A stretch of 64,000 nt of DNA from Henckelia pumila (taxonomy: Eukaryota > Streptophyta > Magnoliopsida > Lamiales > Gesneriaceae), in the NCBI RefSeq assembly GCF_033568475.1, contig NC_133123.1, positions 140,446,062-140,510,061 on the forward strand. Reading direction: 5' to 3'. Made by a program: the position numbers and the translations under genes. Shown here in pieces: positions 36,157 to 47,512 of this stretch; position 1 is the first letter of the stretch; the number at the start of each line of letters is the position of its first letter. A model generated the notes under the pieces. That model searched no databases and had not been told where the DNA came from. It saw only the letters and a program-made list of their open reading frames with translations.

Positions 36157-37045
36157 ATGTACTTAAAGCCCATGGCAAACCCATGGCACCTTAAAGCCCA
36201 GGCGATCCACTACCCTGACACCATAAACCCAGGCGTTCCACTACCCTGGTACTTAAAGCCCATGGCAAACCCATGGCACCTTAAAGCCCAGGTGATCCAC
36301 TACCCTGGCACCATAAGCCCAGGCGATCCACTACCCTGGCACCATAAACCCAGGCGTTCCACTACCCTGGTACTTAAAGCCCATGGCAAACCCATGGCAC
36401 TTTAAAGCCCAGGTGATCCACTACCCTGGCACCATAAGCCCAGGCGATCCACTACCCTGGCACCATAAACCCAGGCGTTCCACTACCCTGGTACTTAAAG
36501 TCCATGGCAAACCCATGGCACCTTAAAGCCCTGGCGATACACTACCCTGGCACCATAAACCCAGGCGTTCCACTATCCTGGTACTTAAAGCCCATGGCAA
36601 ACCCATGACACCTTAAAGCCCAGGTGATCCACTACCCTGGCACCATAAGCCCAGGCGATCCACTACCCTGGCACCATAAACCCAGGCGTTCCACTACCCT
36701 GATACTTAAAGCCCATGGCAAACCCATGGCACCTTAAAGCCCAGGTGTTCCACTACCCTGGCACCATAAGCCCAGACGATCCACTACCCTGGCACCATAA
36801 ACCCAGGCGTTCCACTACCCTGGTACTTAAAGCCCATGGCAAATCCATGGCACCTTAAAGCACAGGCGATCCACTACCCTGGCACCATAAACTCAGGTGT
36901 TCCACTACCCTGGTACTTAAAGCCCATGGCAAACCCATGGCACCTTAAAGCCCAGGTGATCCACTACCCTGGCACCATAAGCCCAGGCGATCCACAACCC
37001 TGGCACCATAAACCCAGGCGTTCCACTACCCTGGTACTTAAAAGC
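36157..37045. repeat. 121/90-bp higher-order tandem array in the 3' region of A
   Basis: The marker acttaaagcccatgg recurs at 36161, 36251, 36372, 36493, 36583, 36704, 36825, 36915 and (partial) 37036, giving spacings of 90, 121, 121, 90, 121, 121, 90 and 121. Each unit is one segment around cttaaagcccatggcaaacc plus two or three copies of a 31-bp submodule (caccataaacccaggcgttc and variants with gcgatccactaccctgg). The 90-bp units have one submodule fewer. No spacers are present, so this is not a CRISPR array. Tandem repeats between integrase and the 3' LTR are a known trait of Tat/Ogre elements and a source of plant satellites. Confidence 0.92.
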
Positions 37046-37131
37046 CTGTAGTAACAACATGGGCCATGTATGGAACAAGCAGCTCATCATCGGTGGCTCA
37101 GGATTATCTTATAGTGCTATGCCTCTCGGGA

Positions 37132-37260
37132 CAGCGAAACAGGTTCTAGCCCGACTACTCGCCGGAGGTATGGTGTTATTCTGATAGGCCCGGACGGTGA
37201 GCCCGAGGTCATTTCAGGGGCCCAGGTATGCAAAGGCCCGTGATAATTCACAAGCCATAT
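37132..37260 (+). repeat. Internal copy of the A polypurine-tract/LTR-start junction
   Basis: Positions 37132-37211 match 40253-40341 at the real 3' junction. Both contain ctctcgggacagcgaaac, gttctagcccgacta, gccggagg, then TGTTAT and ctgatag-cccggacggtga. From 37174 the sequence follows the first 30-40 bp of the LTR and then keeps scattered LTR words (ggggcccaggtat). It is a shortened, diverged LTR remnant lying between the tandem array and the antisense ORFs. Confidence 0.75.
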
Positions 37261-37698
37261 GAATCTAGGTGATCTACCCGGTATGCAAAGATGACCCACC
37301 ACCCTGACACCTAAACACTCGGGTAATTCAACGTCCCGATACTCAACAGGGAATTCAAATACGCAAGGTGACAAAAAGCCAAAGAAAATCAAATAAACAT
37401 ATTTATTACTCAATGTTTTTTACAAAGAAAGCAAAATATCCCTAGAAACGTATTAAAACAAGAGATAAGGACATGCCTCGGGCACTAGTTTTTACTTTTC
37501 TTCAGGAGATGTCTCCTCCCCGGTCATGGAAAAAGAGGGCAGGGATGCAATAGCTCGATGGATGTTCGGGACCCCTTCTTGACTTAACCCGGCCTCTTCG
37601 TATTGAACAGAACATAGGTCGAAGCCCTGAGCAAAGAAGTCAAAGGATTGGTCTATCACCATCTTCTTGAAATCTTTTGAGGCCAGAAAAGCTTTCTT

Positions 37699-39943
37699 CT
37701 ACTGAGACTCGGTCATCAGCTGCTTCTTCAAAGAGGAGTCGGCATCCTCGGCTAGTAGGCGAGACAGGCCCGCCTCTGTCCAGGCGGCAATTAACCCTGC
37801 CTGCATCTTCTCTATCACAGCCTGATGCATCTCCGTCTCTCGCCGGGCAGCATCCGATAAGGCCAAAGCCTTGTTAGTCTCCTCTCGGGCTTCCCTCAGT
37901 TGGTTTTGAAGAGCCTGGGACGCCTTTAGATGGATCTCTTGGGCGGCAGCCAGCTTTCTTTGCCATTCATCTTGGGCCTGGGTAGCTTCCACCCGGGAAC
38001 TCTCCAGTGCCGAGCGCAGAGCACCAACCTCGGCATCATGCATCCCCTGCAGCCGGGCGGCGTTAAGGCGAAGCTGGGCCATGCGCTCCTCGAAAGAATG
38101 AGTTTTTTCTCTTTCCCGGTGGAGGACAGAGTTTGTTTCCTCCAGAGCACTGGCTAGCATGCATAGGCCCTACAGGACAAAAGTGGGATGAGACAAAGGA
38201 AGCAAGGAAAGAAATAGGACACTGGACCCGTACTCACCGTATAGGCATGAGATAAGCCTTCGGAGAACTTGGAGGTAGCACCCCGCACCGACAGAGATGT
38301 TCTCTCCTCGAGTGAAAGCAAACTTTGGACCACTGCAGCCTTCGAAGAGGTGGTCCCCATCAGGAATAAGGGAAATCGAGAGTTCCAGGTAGAGGAATTT
38401 ACTCGGTTCCCCCAGGCGCACCCCATGTGCTCCATGCTGGCCGAGGGGATGTCCCAGTTCGAGGCTAGAGACCTGTCGGGCTTAGCCGGGAGAGTTGGAG
38501 AAGGAGGGACAGGGGCAGTAACGTCCTTCGGGTTGCTCAGAATGATCATGTCAGGATCCCGGAGAGCCTTCCTCTTTCGCCGGGAAAGCGGAACTTCATC
38601 CTCCAAATCCTCAGCCGATAGAGGTGGGTTGGGCTGAGAGGAGATATGGGAGGAGGCTGGTACCATGTCCGCCAAAGCCCCATCAGGGAGGAGTGAGAGA
38701 GAAGCAGGGGGGAGAGAAGTCTGGATCGGGGGCAGGGATACAGCGGTAGGCAAGCGTGGAGGGCCGGAGAAGGCAGCACGGCTCTTTTCCTCCTCCCTGG
38801 CTTTCTTCCGCCTTTCCGCTAAGGCCCTGGTTTTCTCCTTGGCAGCCTGCCTTTCTATAGCTCGCTGGGCAAACTCCTCCCTCATCACGTCCGACGGATC
38901 TGCCACAAGAAAACAATATATTAGGGATAGGATGCAACAAACAAATCAAAACAAACGACAGGAAGAGAACCATAACTTACCAGGTTGAGCTCCCGGAGCA
39001 CCATAAGCGTCGATCACCTGGTTAAGGGGATCTTCCACCCGGGTACTCAACCCGTAAGCTATCATATTCTCATGCGTTAAAAGGACAGGGGAAGAGAAGT
39101 TTTGGTTGCCCACTAAAGCCAGGCTGCGAACGTAGGGCTCCTCAACCTTATAGTTTTCAGGGAGTTCAGGTTGAGGGAGAAGGCTGGACAAAAATCCGGT
39201 CCTAAAAGAGAAGGGGACCGGGGGCGGATAAAGAAGTACCTTTCTTTCCATCCCTTCAGGGAAGAAGGGATATCGGAAAGGAAGCGAGCATTCTGCCGAG
39301 CGGCCAAAGAAAAGGCCCCCTCGTTAAAACGGCAGGAGAAAAAGTAGTGAAAGATGAGGGGGGTGATGACTAAGTTATGCATTTTGAAAAGAATGTAGGT
39401 GGATGCCATAATTCGGAAGGAGTTCGGATGAAATTGGTTAACCGGAACTCGGAAAAAGTCGGCAACTGCCAGGTAGAAAGGAGGAATGGGAAAGCGAAGA
39501 CCGCTACGGATTTGATCCCGAAAAAAGGTATGACAACCCGACGGAGGGGTATCGGGTGTGCTCCCTGATAAGGGGCGAAACAAAGTATAAGATAGGGGGA
39601 TTTCTCCTGAGTCACGCAATTCCTCCGCCGCCCCCTGCGATAAGGTGTTGGGAAGATGGGTGAACCATCCTAGGGTTGGCGGAACGGAGGCAAGGGGGAT
39701 GGGGTTCTGCATTTTCTTTTTTCCTCTTCCCCTCGCATTGGAGGACGAGGCTACGGAGTGTTTTGCGCGGGAAGTTTTTCTAGAAAGGCGAGGTCGGGAA
39801 GGAAGAGCCGAAGCGGAACGAGCATCGCTCGAGTCACCGCTAGGCTCTTCGTCTCTAGGCGAGCCTTTGGCATTCGCCCCAGAGGTAGAGGACGTACCAG
39901 TAGACATGAAGGAAAAAAGAATACTTACGTAATTACGAGGCAA
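37699..39943 (-). other. Antisense ORF block near the 3' end of element A
   Basis: Several minus-strand ORFs lie opposite to gag-pol. The first (about 39113-39943) has a Ser/Arg/Lys-rich start and then a domain with FPIPPFYLAVADFF, VPVNQFHPNSFRIMA and LVITPLIFHYFF. This style is recognised as the putative gypsy-type transposon domain (Pfam Transposase_28). Those nearer 37.7-38.9 kb carry charged, Ala/Glu/Gln/Arg-rich sequence with clear coiled-coil character (HREREKTHSFEERMAQLRL). Antisense genes in this position are known in Tat-group elements such as Grande. Whether the frames are spliced together is not shown here, and their function is unknown. This part is a fossil like the rest of A. 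Confidence 0.65.
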
Positions 39944-40303
39944 GTGAAAGTGTGCGGGAGACGAATGACGGAAGTGGAAGCGAAGGACGGATAATCAGAG
40001 GCAATCGCGCAAGGGGGGGGGGGGGGGAGGCAATGAGGAGGTGAAGAGAAAGCACAAGTGCTGGAGTATTAATAAAAGGTCTGGGCAATCTAAGCCGTCT
40101 ATTTTGAATTGAACGGAAGAGATGCGCAAAGCGTGCTTGGGAAGCTAAAGCGACCTCTGACAAGATCTCTGACAACGCGTACTACGAAGCATTTAGGGCT
40201 GACGTGGAGCTCAGTGTACCGCACAGGACCACCGGGGAAGGGCCATACTAATCTCTCGGGACAGCGAAACAAGTTCTAGCCCGACTATTTGCCGGAGGTG
40301 TGG

Positions 40304-40825
40304 TGTTATCCTGATAGTCCCGGACGGTGAGCCCGGGGTCGGCTTGCAAGACGGGAGCCCGGCGTCATCCCGATAAGTCCCGGGTGATGGGCCCGGGATC
40401 ATCTCCTAAATCGGGAACCTAGGATCTCCTTCAGGGGCTCAGGTATCAAGGATAAATATCCAGAAACCAGGGGCCCGTAATACTCGGTGGGCCCTGGGTC
40501 ATTTCATATAAAAAGAAGCTCATACCTCCTTTACGTGTGGCAGACTCTTACTGCAAATCAAATCATTAGGCAGCATGGTGTAACAGTATGGGCTCGGTAT
40601 GGGCTCTTCCTAGTATTACGGGGGGGTCAATCCTACGTGACAACTATCCCATCACAAAAACAGTTGTCAGTTGGGCCATGCTGGGCAATCATGGAAGAGG
40701 CCGGGTCAATGCGTATAAAAGGAAGGCCCCTTACTACAAACATGCATGAGAAAAAAATAGAAAGAAAAAACAACAACTCAAAAAAGAACCCACGCCTGAA
40801 TATTCATTTTATGATGTTCGCATCA
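40304..40825 (+). repeat. Right LTR of element A
   Basis: It has the same 522-bp length as the left LTR, with about nine substitutions. It is preceded by the purine-rich stretch ggaggtgtgg and followed by the target duplication ATATA. Confidence 0.93.
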
Positions 40826-40935
40826 ATATATATTTTTTTAGATAAAATATAAATATTTTTATATCCTAGCATCATAACAACTTTTTTAGTTTTTTCTTTA
40901 AATACACTGTACCATTTTCCCTCCCATGAAACTTA

Positions 40936-41757
40936 GGTAGGCCCTGGTTGAATGGGTGGATTTATACTGATTTGGATTTCAAATTCACCCCTCAAATCCA
41001 CTCCAGTCTCCAACTGCTTGGTTTGGTTGACCCAATAGTTTTGAAATCTCAAATCTATGGATTTGGGTAATAGATTTATAACCTAATCTTCAACGAATTT
41101 AAATCCTAAGCCACAACGGGTGATTTGAAATCTTCTGGGCGTTGTTTTCTTCAAGCTTCAGATACTCCGACAGCCTCACGGTGGTGGGATCTCCGCCTGC
41201 ACCGTACTCGTTTGGGAAGCCATCTCGTGGCTACTCATCTACCGTACTTCCTCCTACAAATCCCTCATCCACGATCAACAAAGCTTCCAAGAACTCGAGA
41301 CCATGAAGACATCCAACGCCACTACGGTCTCCTCCAATATCGTCAAAAAGTCGTCCAAAACCAAGAAAATCGACCGGGTTGAGACGTCGTTGAAGGAATG
41401 GAGCCGGGATTTGTCCTTGTTCAAGTTCAAATCAGGCGCGGCCGTGGCCCTTGTCTTCTTCATGGTTTTCGGGTTGTTGAACAGTATGTTCGAGGGCACA
41501 ACCATGGCCAAAATCCCTTTTGTACAGATTATTGGTGCAGAAGATATATGAGCCACATGTGTTGAGGATATGACATGATTGATTGTTGCTTAAAGTTCTT
41601 GTATCTACCATGTTCAATCAGCAAGGATGAATCCATTTTTTTATTTTATGTTTATCCAAGCAAGAGATTTAATAAGAAAATGATTAAATCAACAGATTTT
41701 CAAATTTATTGATTTGAAATTTTTTATCAAATCCAAATACCTTAATCCAAGCAAACC
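40936..41757. mobile_element. Harbinger-like DNA element carrying a captured TMCO1 fragment
   Basis: The trinucleotide TTA occurs on both sides (40933-40935 and 41758-41760). The ends are loosely inverted: the left begins ggtaggccctggttg, the right read backwards begins ggtttgcttggatta, and both continue into tttggattt and tttcaaat words. A TTA duplication and GG-TTTGG-type ends fit PIF/Harbinger elements. No transposase is present. Its interior holds a gene fragment (41136-41551), as in Pack-TYPE elements. The ends are degenerate, so the boundary call is an inference. Confidence 0.5.
41136..41551 (+). pseudogene. Truncated copy of a TMCO1-type ER calcium channel gene
   Basis: The translation resembles plant homologues of TMCO1 (calcium load-activated calcium channel, an ER membrane protein). 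It shows YSDSLTVVG, then in the next frame ISACTVLVWEAISWLLIYR, TSSYKSL, KKSSKTKKIDRVETSLKE, RDLSLFKFKSGAAVALVFF and VFGLLNSMFEG. The first transmembrane helix, the charged coiled linker and the second helix can be seen. One base is missing at about 41189 relative to the expected GTGGTGGGAATCTCC, so the start and the rest are in different frames. The C-terminal third is absent: after AKIPF the sequence runs into unrelated residues and stops. No intron interrupts the homologous part. It is a pseudogene, not a working channel. Confidence 0.7.
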
Positions 41758-42136
41758 TTAACTTTTCATTAAAGTAATATTTTCTTCAAAATATACCTGA
41801 TATTATTAATCATGTTCGGATTTTTAATAATATAATTTTTTTTTTCCCGGGAGAGATACTTCAAAATTTTCCAACCAAATTAGTTGACGAAATTATACTT
41901 TTTTCTTCTTTTAAAATTAGTAAATATTTAATCTCGTGTCTATTTTACTTGGAAAATAGATACTAGAATGAAATATCTATTTAATTAAAATGGAAAAACT
42001 CTCACGAGATTGACTTCCGTGTTAACTTCATGAGACATATAGTTCACTTCTAGAGAGAGGAGTCAGAGACACCTGAATCGAACCAAATCTGTAAATCATG
42101 CAAGCTTTTTGGGGTGGTATTTTTTTTTTTTTTTTT

Positions 42137-42234
42137 ACCTTGGTTAACTTTTTTTTTAAAAAAAATGACCTCCCCTAGTGCAATTCATATCACTTGGGGA
42201 GCTCAATTTTTTTAAAAAAAATGTTGACCAAGGT
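42137..42234. repeat. Short foldback sequence
   Basis: The segment accttggttaac, poly-T/poly-A, tgacctcccctagtg is mirrored by cacttggggagctca, poly-T/poly-A, gttgaccaaggt. It gives an imperfect hairpin of about 44-bp arms just downstream of the IQD gene. It resembles a small MITE but no target duplication was identified. Confidence 0.5.
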
Positions 42235-42634
42235 CAATTCTCCAAATATCCCCTTTTTGGGTGGGTATCATTAGTATAGAACTGTAACAAAGTAAAACAT
42301 ATCTCTGTAATGGCAATATTTCATATGTATCTCAACTTTTAAGTCAATACAAGACATCTAAAAGCCATTAGCGATTGGCAGCCAAACACACGTTAACATA
42401 CAATCAAGCTCTTGTATTGTCTTGGGTAAAAACAAGCAACTCTCAGACAGATACAGAGGGAAAAAAAAAACAATATTGTGACTCGTGAGTAGTAAATTAC
42501 ATGCAATCTCAGCTCTATATATCTCCAACCGAAAAAAAAAAAAAGAAAATGATACCAATGCATCACGTTTCCTCCATTGAGAAGCCAGTGCACGACGTAC
42601 CATCTCAGATTTACTTGTGTACCCGAGATTCTGA

Positions 42635-45600
42635 TCACCTCCTCCACTTGCGGTCTGAAACAATTAGGACAGGCAGTAAGCAGATATATTGTGGACACCG
42701 AAAGAAATAAAATTTGGATGCAAAAAGATCAATGTTACTAATATTGAGTGGTGCGCTCTGCAGTGGACATGGAACATGCAACGCAGTCTGCATGACTCAA
42801 GATGATGAGCACAGTAAATGAAGTTGATAGTGTTGTGTTCACAATCTACATGATATTTATGATAATGGTGCAACACTCATTGTCTTCGAGGCTTACAGAA
42901 ACGGATGATCATTGATTTACACAATTGATTCCCAGTAAAAGATCATCAATGCATGTAGACATATAGGTAATTTAGGTAAATGTGATGGATTGAAATGCAC
43001 CCAAGATGGGTCTCATTTTAAATCTAAGTTTAAAATCCATTCTCAAATCCCTAGAGCATATAATGAAATAGTTTAAACTGAATTCAACGAATTTGAAAAT
43101 CTCCTATGTGAAAAGCATCCAAACTACCATTCGCTTTGAAATCCTAATTCAAAGTGACTCGATATAAAGGCACCCCCCTCAGGTTGCAATTTGATTGAAT
43201 GAAAGTGCTTCAGGTAAGGATTTCAAATGACACTGAAGTTGGATGCATATACAATCCATTAGTTGGAAGCATATACAATCCATTACGTTAATGGAGGAAT
43301 ATATATTTGAAATCGACCAGAATAAAAATCATCTAAACAAATAATATGGATTTAAAATAATTTCATATCCTTTAGGCTTCAACACAAGCTCGCTTAGACA
43401 TAAGAAAATTTAGATCATACCTTGAGGAGAATGAGTTCCGTTTCCCTTAGCATTCTGCTGTGCCTGAGATAAAGAACGCTCAATACGAGGAGATCCTTGC
43501 CTTCCATTTGAACCAGGTAGAGATTGTCTCTTTTTGATGTAGATATCCTTCTCATGCACATCGGGACTAGACCGTGGAGAGCCACTTGATATAGCTTTGG
43601 CTCTTGCAGATTCAGTTGCTTGCATGTAGCTTGGGAGAGAGTTACTGCTACTACTATCTCTTGGTTCTTGATCTGTATTATCGGGTTTTGCCGAACCAAA
43701 AGAGTTTCGCCTTTTTACAGCTTTGTGCTCCTTTGGTAACTGCTCCATGCTACTTCTTGAAGCCGAATCCTGATTGGAGTTCGGAAGGGCTTTCTTATCA
43801 GCAGACGAAGACTTATTTTTACGACTTGACTCACTTTTGTCACTTCTTTTTTTCTTCAGTTTTGAAGAAACTAAGGGGGACGGAGTTGCTTGAGATTCAG
43901 TGACAGTTGTATGGCTTCTTGGAGATGCTTCGGGGGATTGCTTGTGTACCAGGTGGCTTGCTTCAGATCCCAGCTCCAGTTGCAGTTCACTTGGATCTGC
44001 TTCTGGCTTCTTTTCTAATGGTGGCGAGTCTATGGGAAGCACAGAATTATCACATTCAACAGTAGCTGAATTACCACTATCATCCCTGGGCAAATTATTC
44101 ATGTTTTTATGTGATTGGTCAGGTCCTAGGATGCTGGATGTCCCGTCGATGTCAAGGACAAAATTTTCTCCACTTGTAGAATGGTCAGACTCATCAGCAT
44201 TTTTTTTTGGGTTCTGTTCAATGTCATTGATTCCAACCTCTGACCTATCAGGTGAATCAAGGGTCGATGAAATAGAAAGTTCAGTCCCACATTCAGAGCC
44301 ACCTATTTGAACAGCTGGGGCATTGGAAGTTGGATTTTCTGATGATTCAATCTCTTGAGGCATAAATGGTTGTTGATTAGTAGAAGTAGAAACCTTTTCC
44401 GGGTCGTACTCGATACCATGATCCAGGTTGAATGACGCCTCTAGCTTAGCATTATTAGCAGCTGAACTCAGTTCTTCAAATTTTGACTGGGCAGCAAGAA
44501 AAGCGGGGTTACTGGCCTTCCTAGATAATTTCTTAGTCTCAGTTTCAGGTTCCTCGGCCGAAAATTTTTTCCCATCTGGTAAGTCAACTTCATATACTGT
44601 TTCCTCCTTATCAGGGAGAGATATTGCATCCACCTCCAAATTTGAGTCTGTTTCTTTTATCTCATTAGAAGGAGGTTCTGATTTTGTTTCAGCCTCCAAA
44701 CTTGTAACTGTTTCTGTTACAGAATGTGTTAAATCAGATTTGTCAATGTTCTGTAGGTCAGGATGACTGGAGGAAGGCGAGATTGATTTGCACACTTGGA
44801 GATCTACGCTGTCTTCCTCGCAACTGCTTAAATTGTCGTCATTTACAGATGCTTCGACTAATGCTCTCACCTCAGGTACGATTGTTTGCTCGGGACAGTA
44901 ATCAGGTGGAACTACAGAGTCCACTTTGCCTTCAGAGTTTTCAAGGTTATTCTTCTCTAGTAGCTCTGCAGCTGATCCAGATTCCAGTACCTCGGCATTG
45001 CTTACCGACGAAACTGACATCCATCTTTCAAGCCATTTCCAGGCGGAGTCTGATCTCAAGGGGTCACACTTGATTTTTATAGATTTGGACTTAGGTGTTG
45101 ACTCCATCAGCTTACAATAAAATCCAGAACACACATCAGGGTCAAAATGTCTGTAGTATAAATGAAAATAAAATACAAGGAAAATCCAAAATATAGAAGT
45201 GTGTCCATGTTCATTTACCTGACGGGCAAATCCATTGCTAAGTAGTTTCTCGATGGAAATGTAAGAGTGTGAAACATTTGATTTTGCTTCCGTTTCGCTC
45301 CTCTGAAATGAAGAGAATGTAGCACAAACAAAAAAAATTACGGGTGATATAGCTGTATCTTCTAAGAAAAAAGAAAGGGACATCAAATGACACATATTTG
45401 GTTCTCCTGCAGTGGAGTATCAGAAAATATGACCCAATTTCATAGTAAACATGAATCTAGTTTGATAGAGAGGGTGGTGAGACTTAAATTAAATTCCTGA
45501 AACCAAATCTCGGAGAATATAGAATTTAATTTAAATGACAATTTGCATGACTATAAACAATTAAACTCTCATCATATAAAATTAATGCACTAGCTCATCT

Positions 45601-47496
45601 GCCTTAGGACATGCAGAATGTCACTGCGTCACTGCACAATCTCCATAACTTAAAATTGGGGGTTTACAGGCGTTTAGGATTGTCCAAAGTAACAATGTGA
45701 AACCAAAGAACAGCAATAGAAAGATTGTCCAAAGTAACAATGTGAAACCAAAGAACAGAATACTATTGCGGCAGTAGGTATCTGCAAACGATACTGAAAA
45801 GTTAAGAAAATAAATTATATGTCAATACCGAATTGGGATTATCCTTTCCCCTGCTTGCACTTTGCTTCTCAATATCCCCTGATTCTTCAGCAATTAGGCG
45901 AGCACGGCGAGCCCGAACAAGAGCCTGCATTTTGACGATAGCCTGGACACACTTAAGAGTTCCCACGGCATGCCTTCGAACTAAATGTCCCCGTATAGCT
46001 GCTTGCAGTTTTATTATGTTCTTCTGCTTTGATAGCAGTCTTTGAGCCTAGCAAGTGATATCAAGAATAGGATATAACATTGACCAACAAACTTGAGAGT
46101 AAGAATTATAACTCTGTAAGTAGGCACACCAGGGATAGCCTGATAGCAGACTGGATTACAATTATACTGGACTCATCATGGGTTGCATCAGCACTCGAGT
46201 CAGAGTCATCCACATTATCAAGTATGGTGTCTGATAACTTTAAGTTTGGTTGAGCAGACAACTCAGTTTTCTCTTCTTTCCTTTCAATTACAGAGGACTT
46301 CTCTGGAATAGTCAAGTTAGGCTGCATAAGGAAGTTGCCATCTGTAGATTCTGGACTATCCTTTTTCACAGATGAAGGAGCTTCTGAGATGATGGTGTTA
46401 CTCAATACTCGATGTCTAGCAGATCTCTTTCGAAAACTCCACCCACGCCTCTCATTTGAACTCTTGCTCTGCAATATTCAGAAGTTCGTAACCATAGTCT
46501 CATTTAGAAAGTGAAAAATACAATTCAACATGAACTAGTGAACAAATTAAACACACACACACACGTATGAAAAGCAGCAAATAGCTTAAACTCAACAACT
46601 ATAATTTTTTTTTCTCACCGAAATTTACATGAATGATAAAACCAGTTTGTTGAAACAATTACACTATTTTATAACGAAACATATTCATTATTGACTAAAC
46701 CACAATCAAGACACACTTATAAGGCGACTGGTCCTTGTTTCAGCAGCAACATCCAACTGCATTTTCTACACAACTGAGATTAACATGGTTCTAAATTCCA
46801 AGTGGGACGAGGTGATTACTAGAGGAAGAATTACATGGAGCATTCAATTTTCGGAAATCAATTAACAAAAGATTCCACATTGTAAAGACGCAGGTCCGGT
46901 ATGCAGTCGCAATTTCACCTCTCAAAGAAAAGACATCAGTGACTACAATAGCATCAACCATCATGTGCTCACAAAAAAAAAAAAGAAGATCAAACTAAAA
47001 GCTTGTCAATTCCGGTAATGCAAATCGCTACTCCATCATTCAATCGACTAGAATAACAAGCCGAGTAATTGAGCTAGCGCAATCCGTTCACAGCTTGAAT
47101 AATACCAAAAACAAAAGTCCAGCTCGGGAAAAAAAACACCTGAACGTCAGTTTCACAGATCCTAGTACCCTACCATAGATTCGAGCATCGAACAGTCAAC
47201 CGATCAAGCAGATAAGCTTCTCCAATTATAAACTAAAAAAAAAGGCATCGGATCAACTCAAATCATGCCAAAGCAATCCAAGCAAATGTAACTAACCAGA
47301 CGAACAAATAACTTCAAAACAAAAACGAACTCGAAAGCTCAAATTCTAAACATAAAAACACAAAGATTCTACAAAACAGCAGATTCAAACAAGATAATAA
47401 ACAGATACACACCTCCGGTGCTTGGAGATCCTCGTGATCGATCAAATCACTTCCGCAGGCAATTATCTTGAAGCATGCTCCACTTGATTTTACCAT
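42635..47496 (-). CDS. IQ67-domain (IQD) calmodulin-binding protein, IQD32-like
   Basis: Six exons give 811 residues: 47496-47413, 46468-46130, 46047-45829, 45302-45219, 45110-43421 and 42654-42635. All introns are GT-AG and the phases close exactly. The start MVKSSGACFKIIACG is typical of the IQD31/32 group. The IQ67 region spans exons 2-3 (about residues 133-192), with three IQ-type repeats around VIQSAIR, KLQAAIRGHLVRR and VKMQALVRARRAR. A long acidic Ser/Glu-rich part follows. Near the end is the DUF4005 signature LPSYMQATESARAKA and a basic tail closing in DRKWRR. IQDs bind calmodulin and act as scaffolds at microtubules, membranes or the nucleus. The Arabidopsis neighbour of IQD32 is C3H6, as here. 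The last exon codes for only six residues plus stop. Confidence 0.92.
45679..45758. repeat. 45-bp tandem duplication in an IQD intron
   Basis: A 35-nt core starting attgtccaaagtaacaatg occurs at 45679-45713 and again at 45724-45758, identical by eye, with a spacer of about 10 nt. It lies in intron 3 of the IQD gene and looks like a recent slippage or repair duplication. Confidence 0.85.
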
Positions 47497-47512
47497 TATC
47501 ACTCTAAAAACT

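Larger units (their letters stand above)
8941..40825 (+). mobile_element. LTR retrotransposon A: Ty3/gypsy, Tat lineage, hosting three nested insertions
   Basis: Two 522-bp direct repeats (8941-9462 and 40304-40825) begin TGTTATCC and end GCATCA. They are bracketed by the 5-bp duplication ATATA (8936-8940 and 40826-40830). Between them, in plus orientation, lie a primer-binding site, gag, protease, RT, RNase H and integrase, a tandem-repeat array, and a block of antisense ORFs. The gypsy order RT-RH-IN, the RT style (FMDAYQGYHQIPLAQEDQ) and the antisense ORFs point to the Tat/Grande/Retand/Ogre group. It is broken, with several breaks in the coding parts besides three later insertions: a solo LTR, element B and element C. 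The LTRs differ at about 9 of 522 sites by eye. This suggests roughly 0.6-0.7 million years if a rate of 1.3e-8 per site per year applies. Confidence 0.92.

Noticed and set aside
36157-37045. Regularly spaced repeats that could suggest a CRISPR-like array
   Set aside because: The units are contiguous, with no unique spacers, and the array lies inside a plant retrotransposon.
43900-45073. Several plus-strand ORFs of 110-136 residues
   Set aside because: They are shadows of the long fifth exon of the IQD gene.
45219-45395. An N-terminal start for the IQD protein at 45395
   Set aside because: That part is intron; the homologous N-terminus with the IQ67 region is in three upstream exons.
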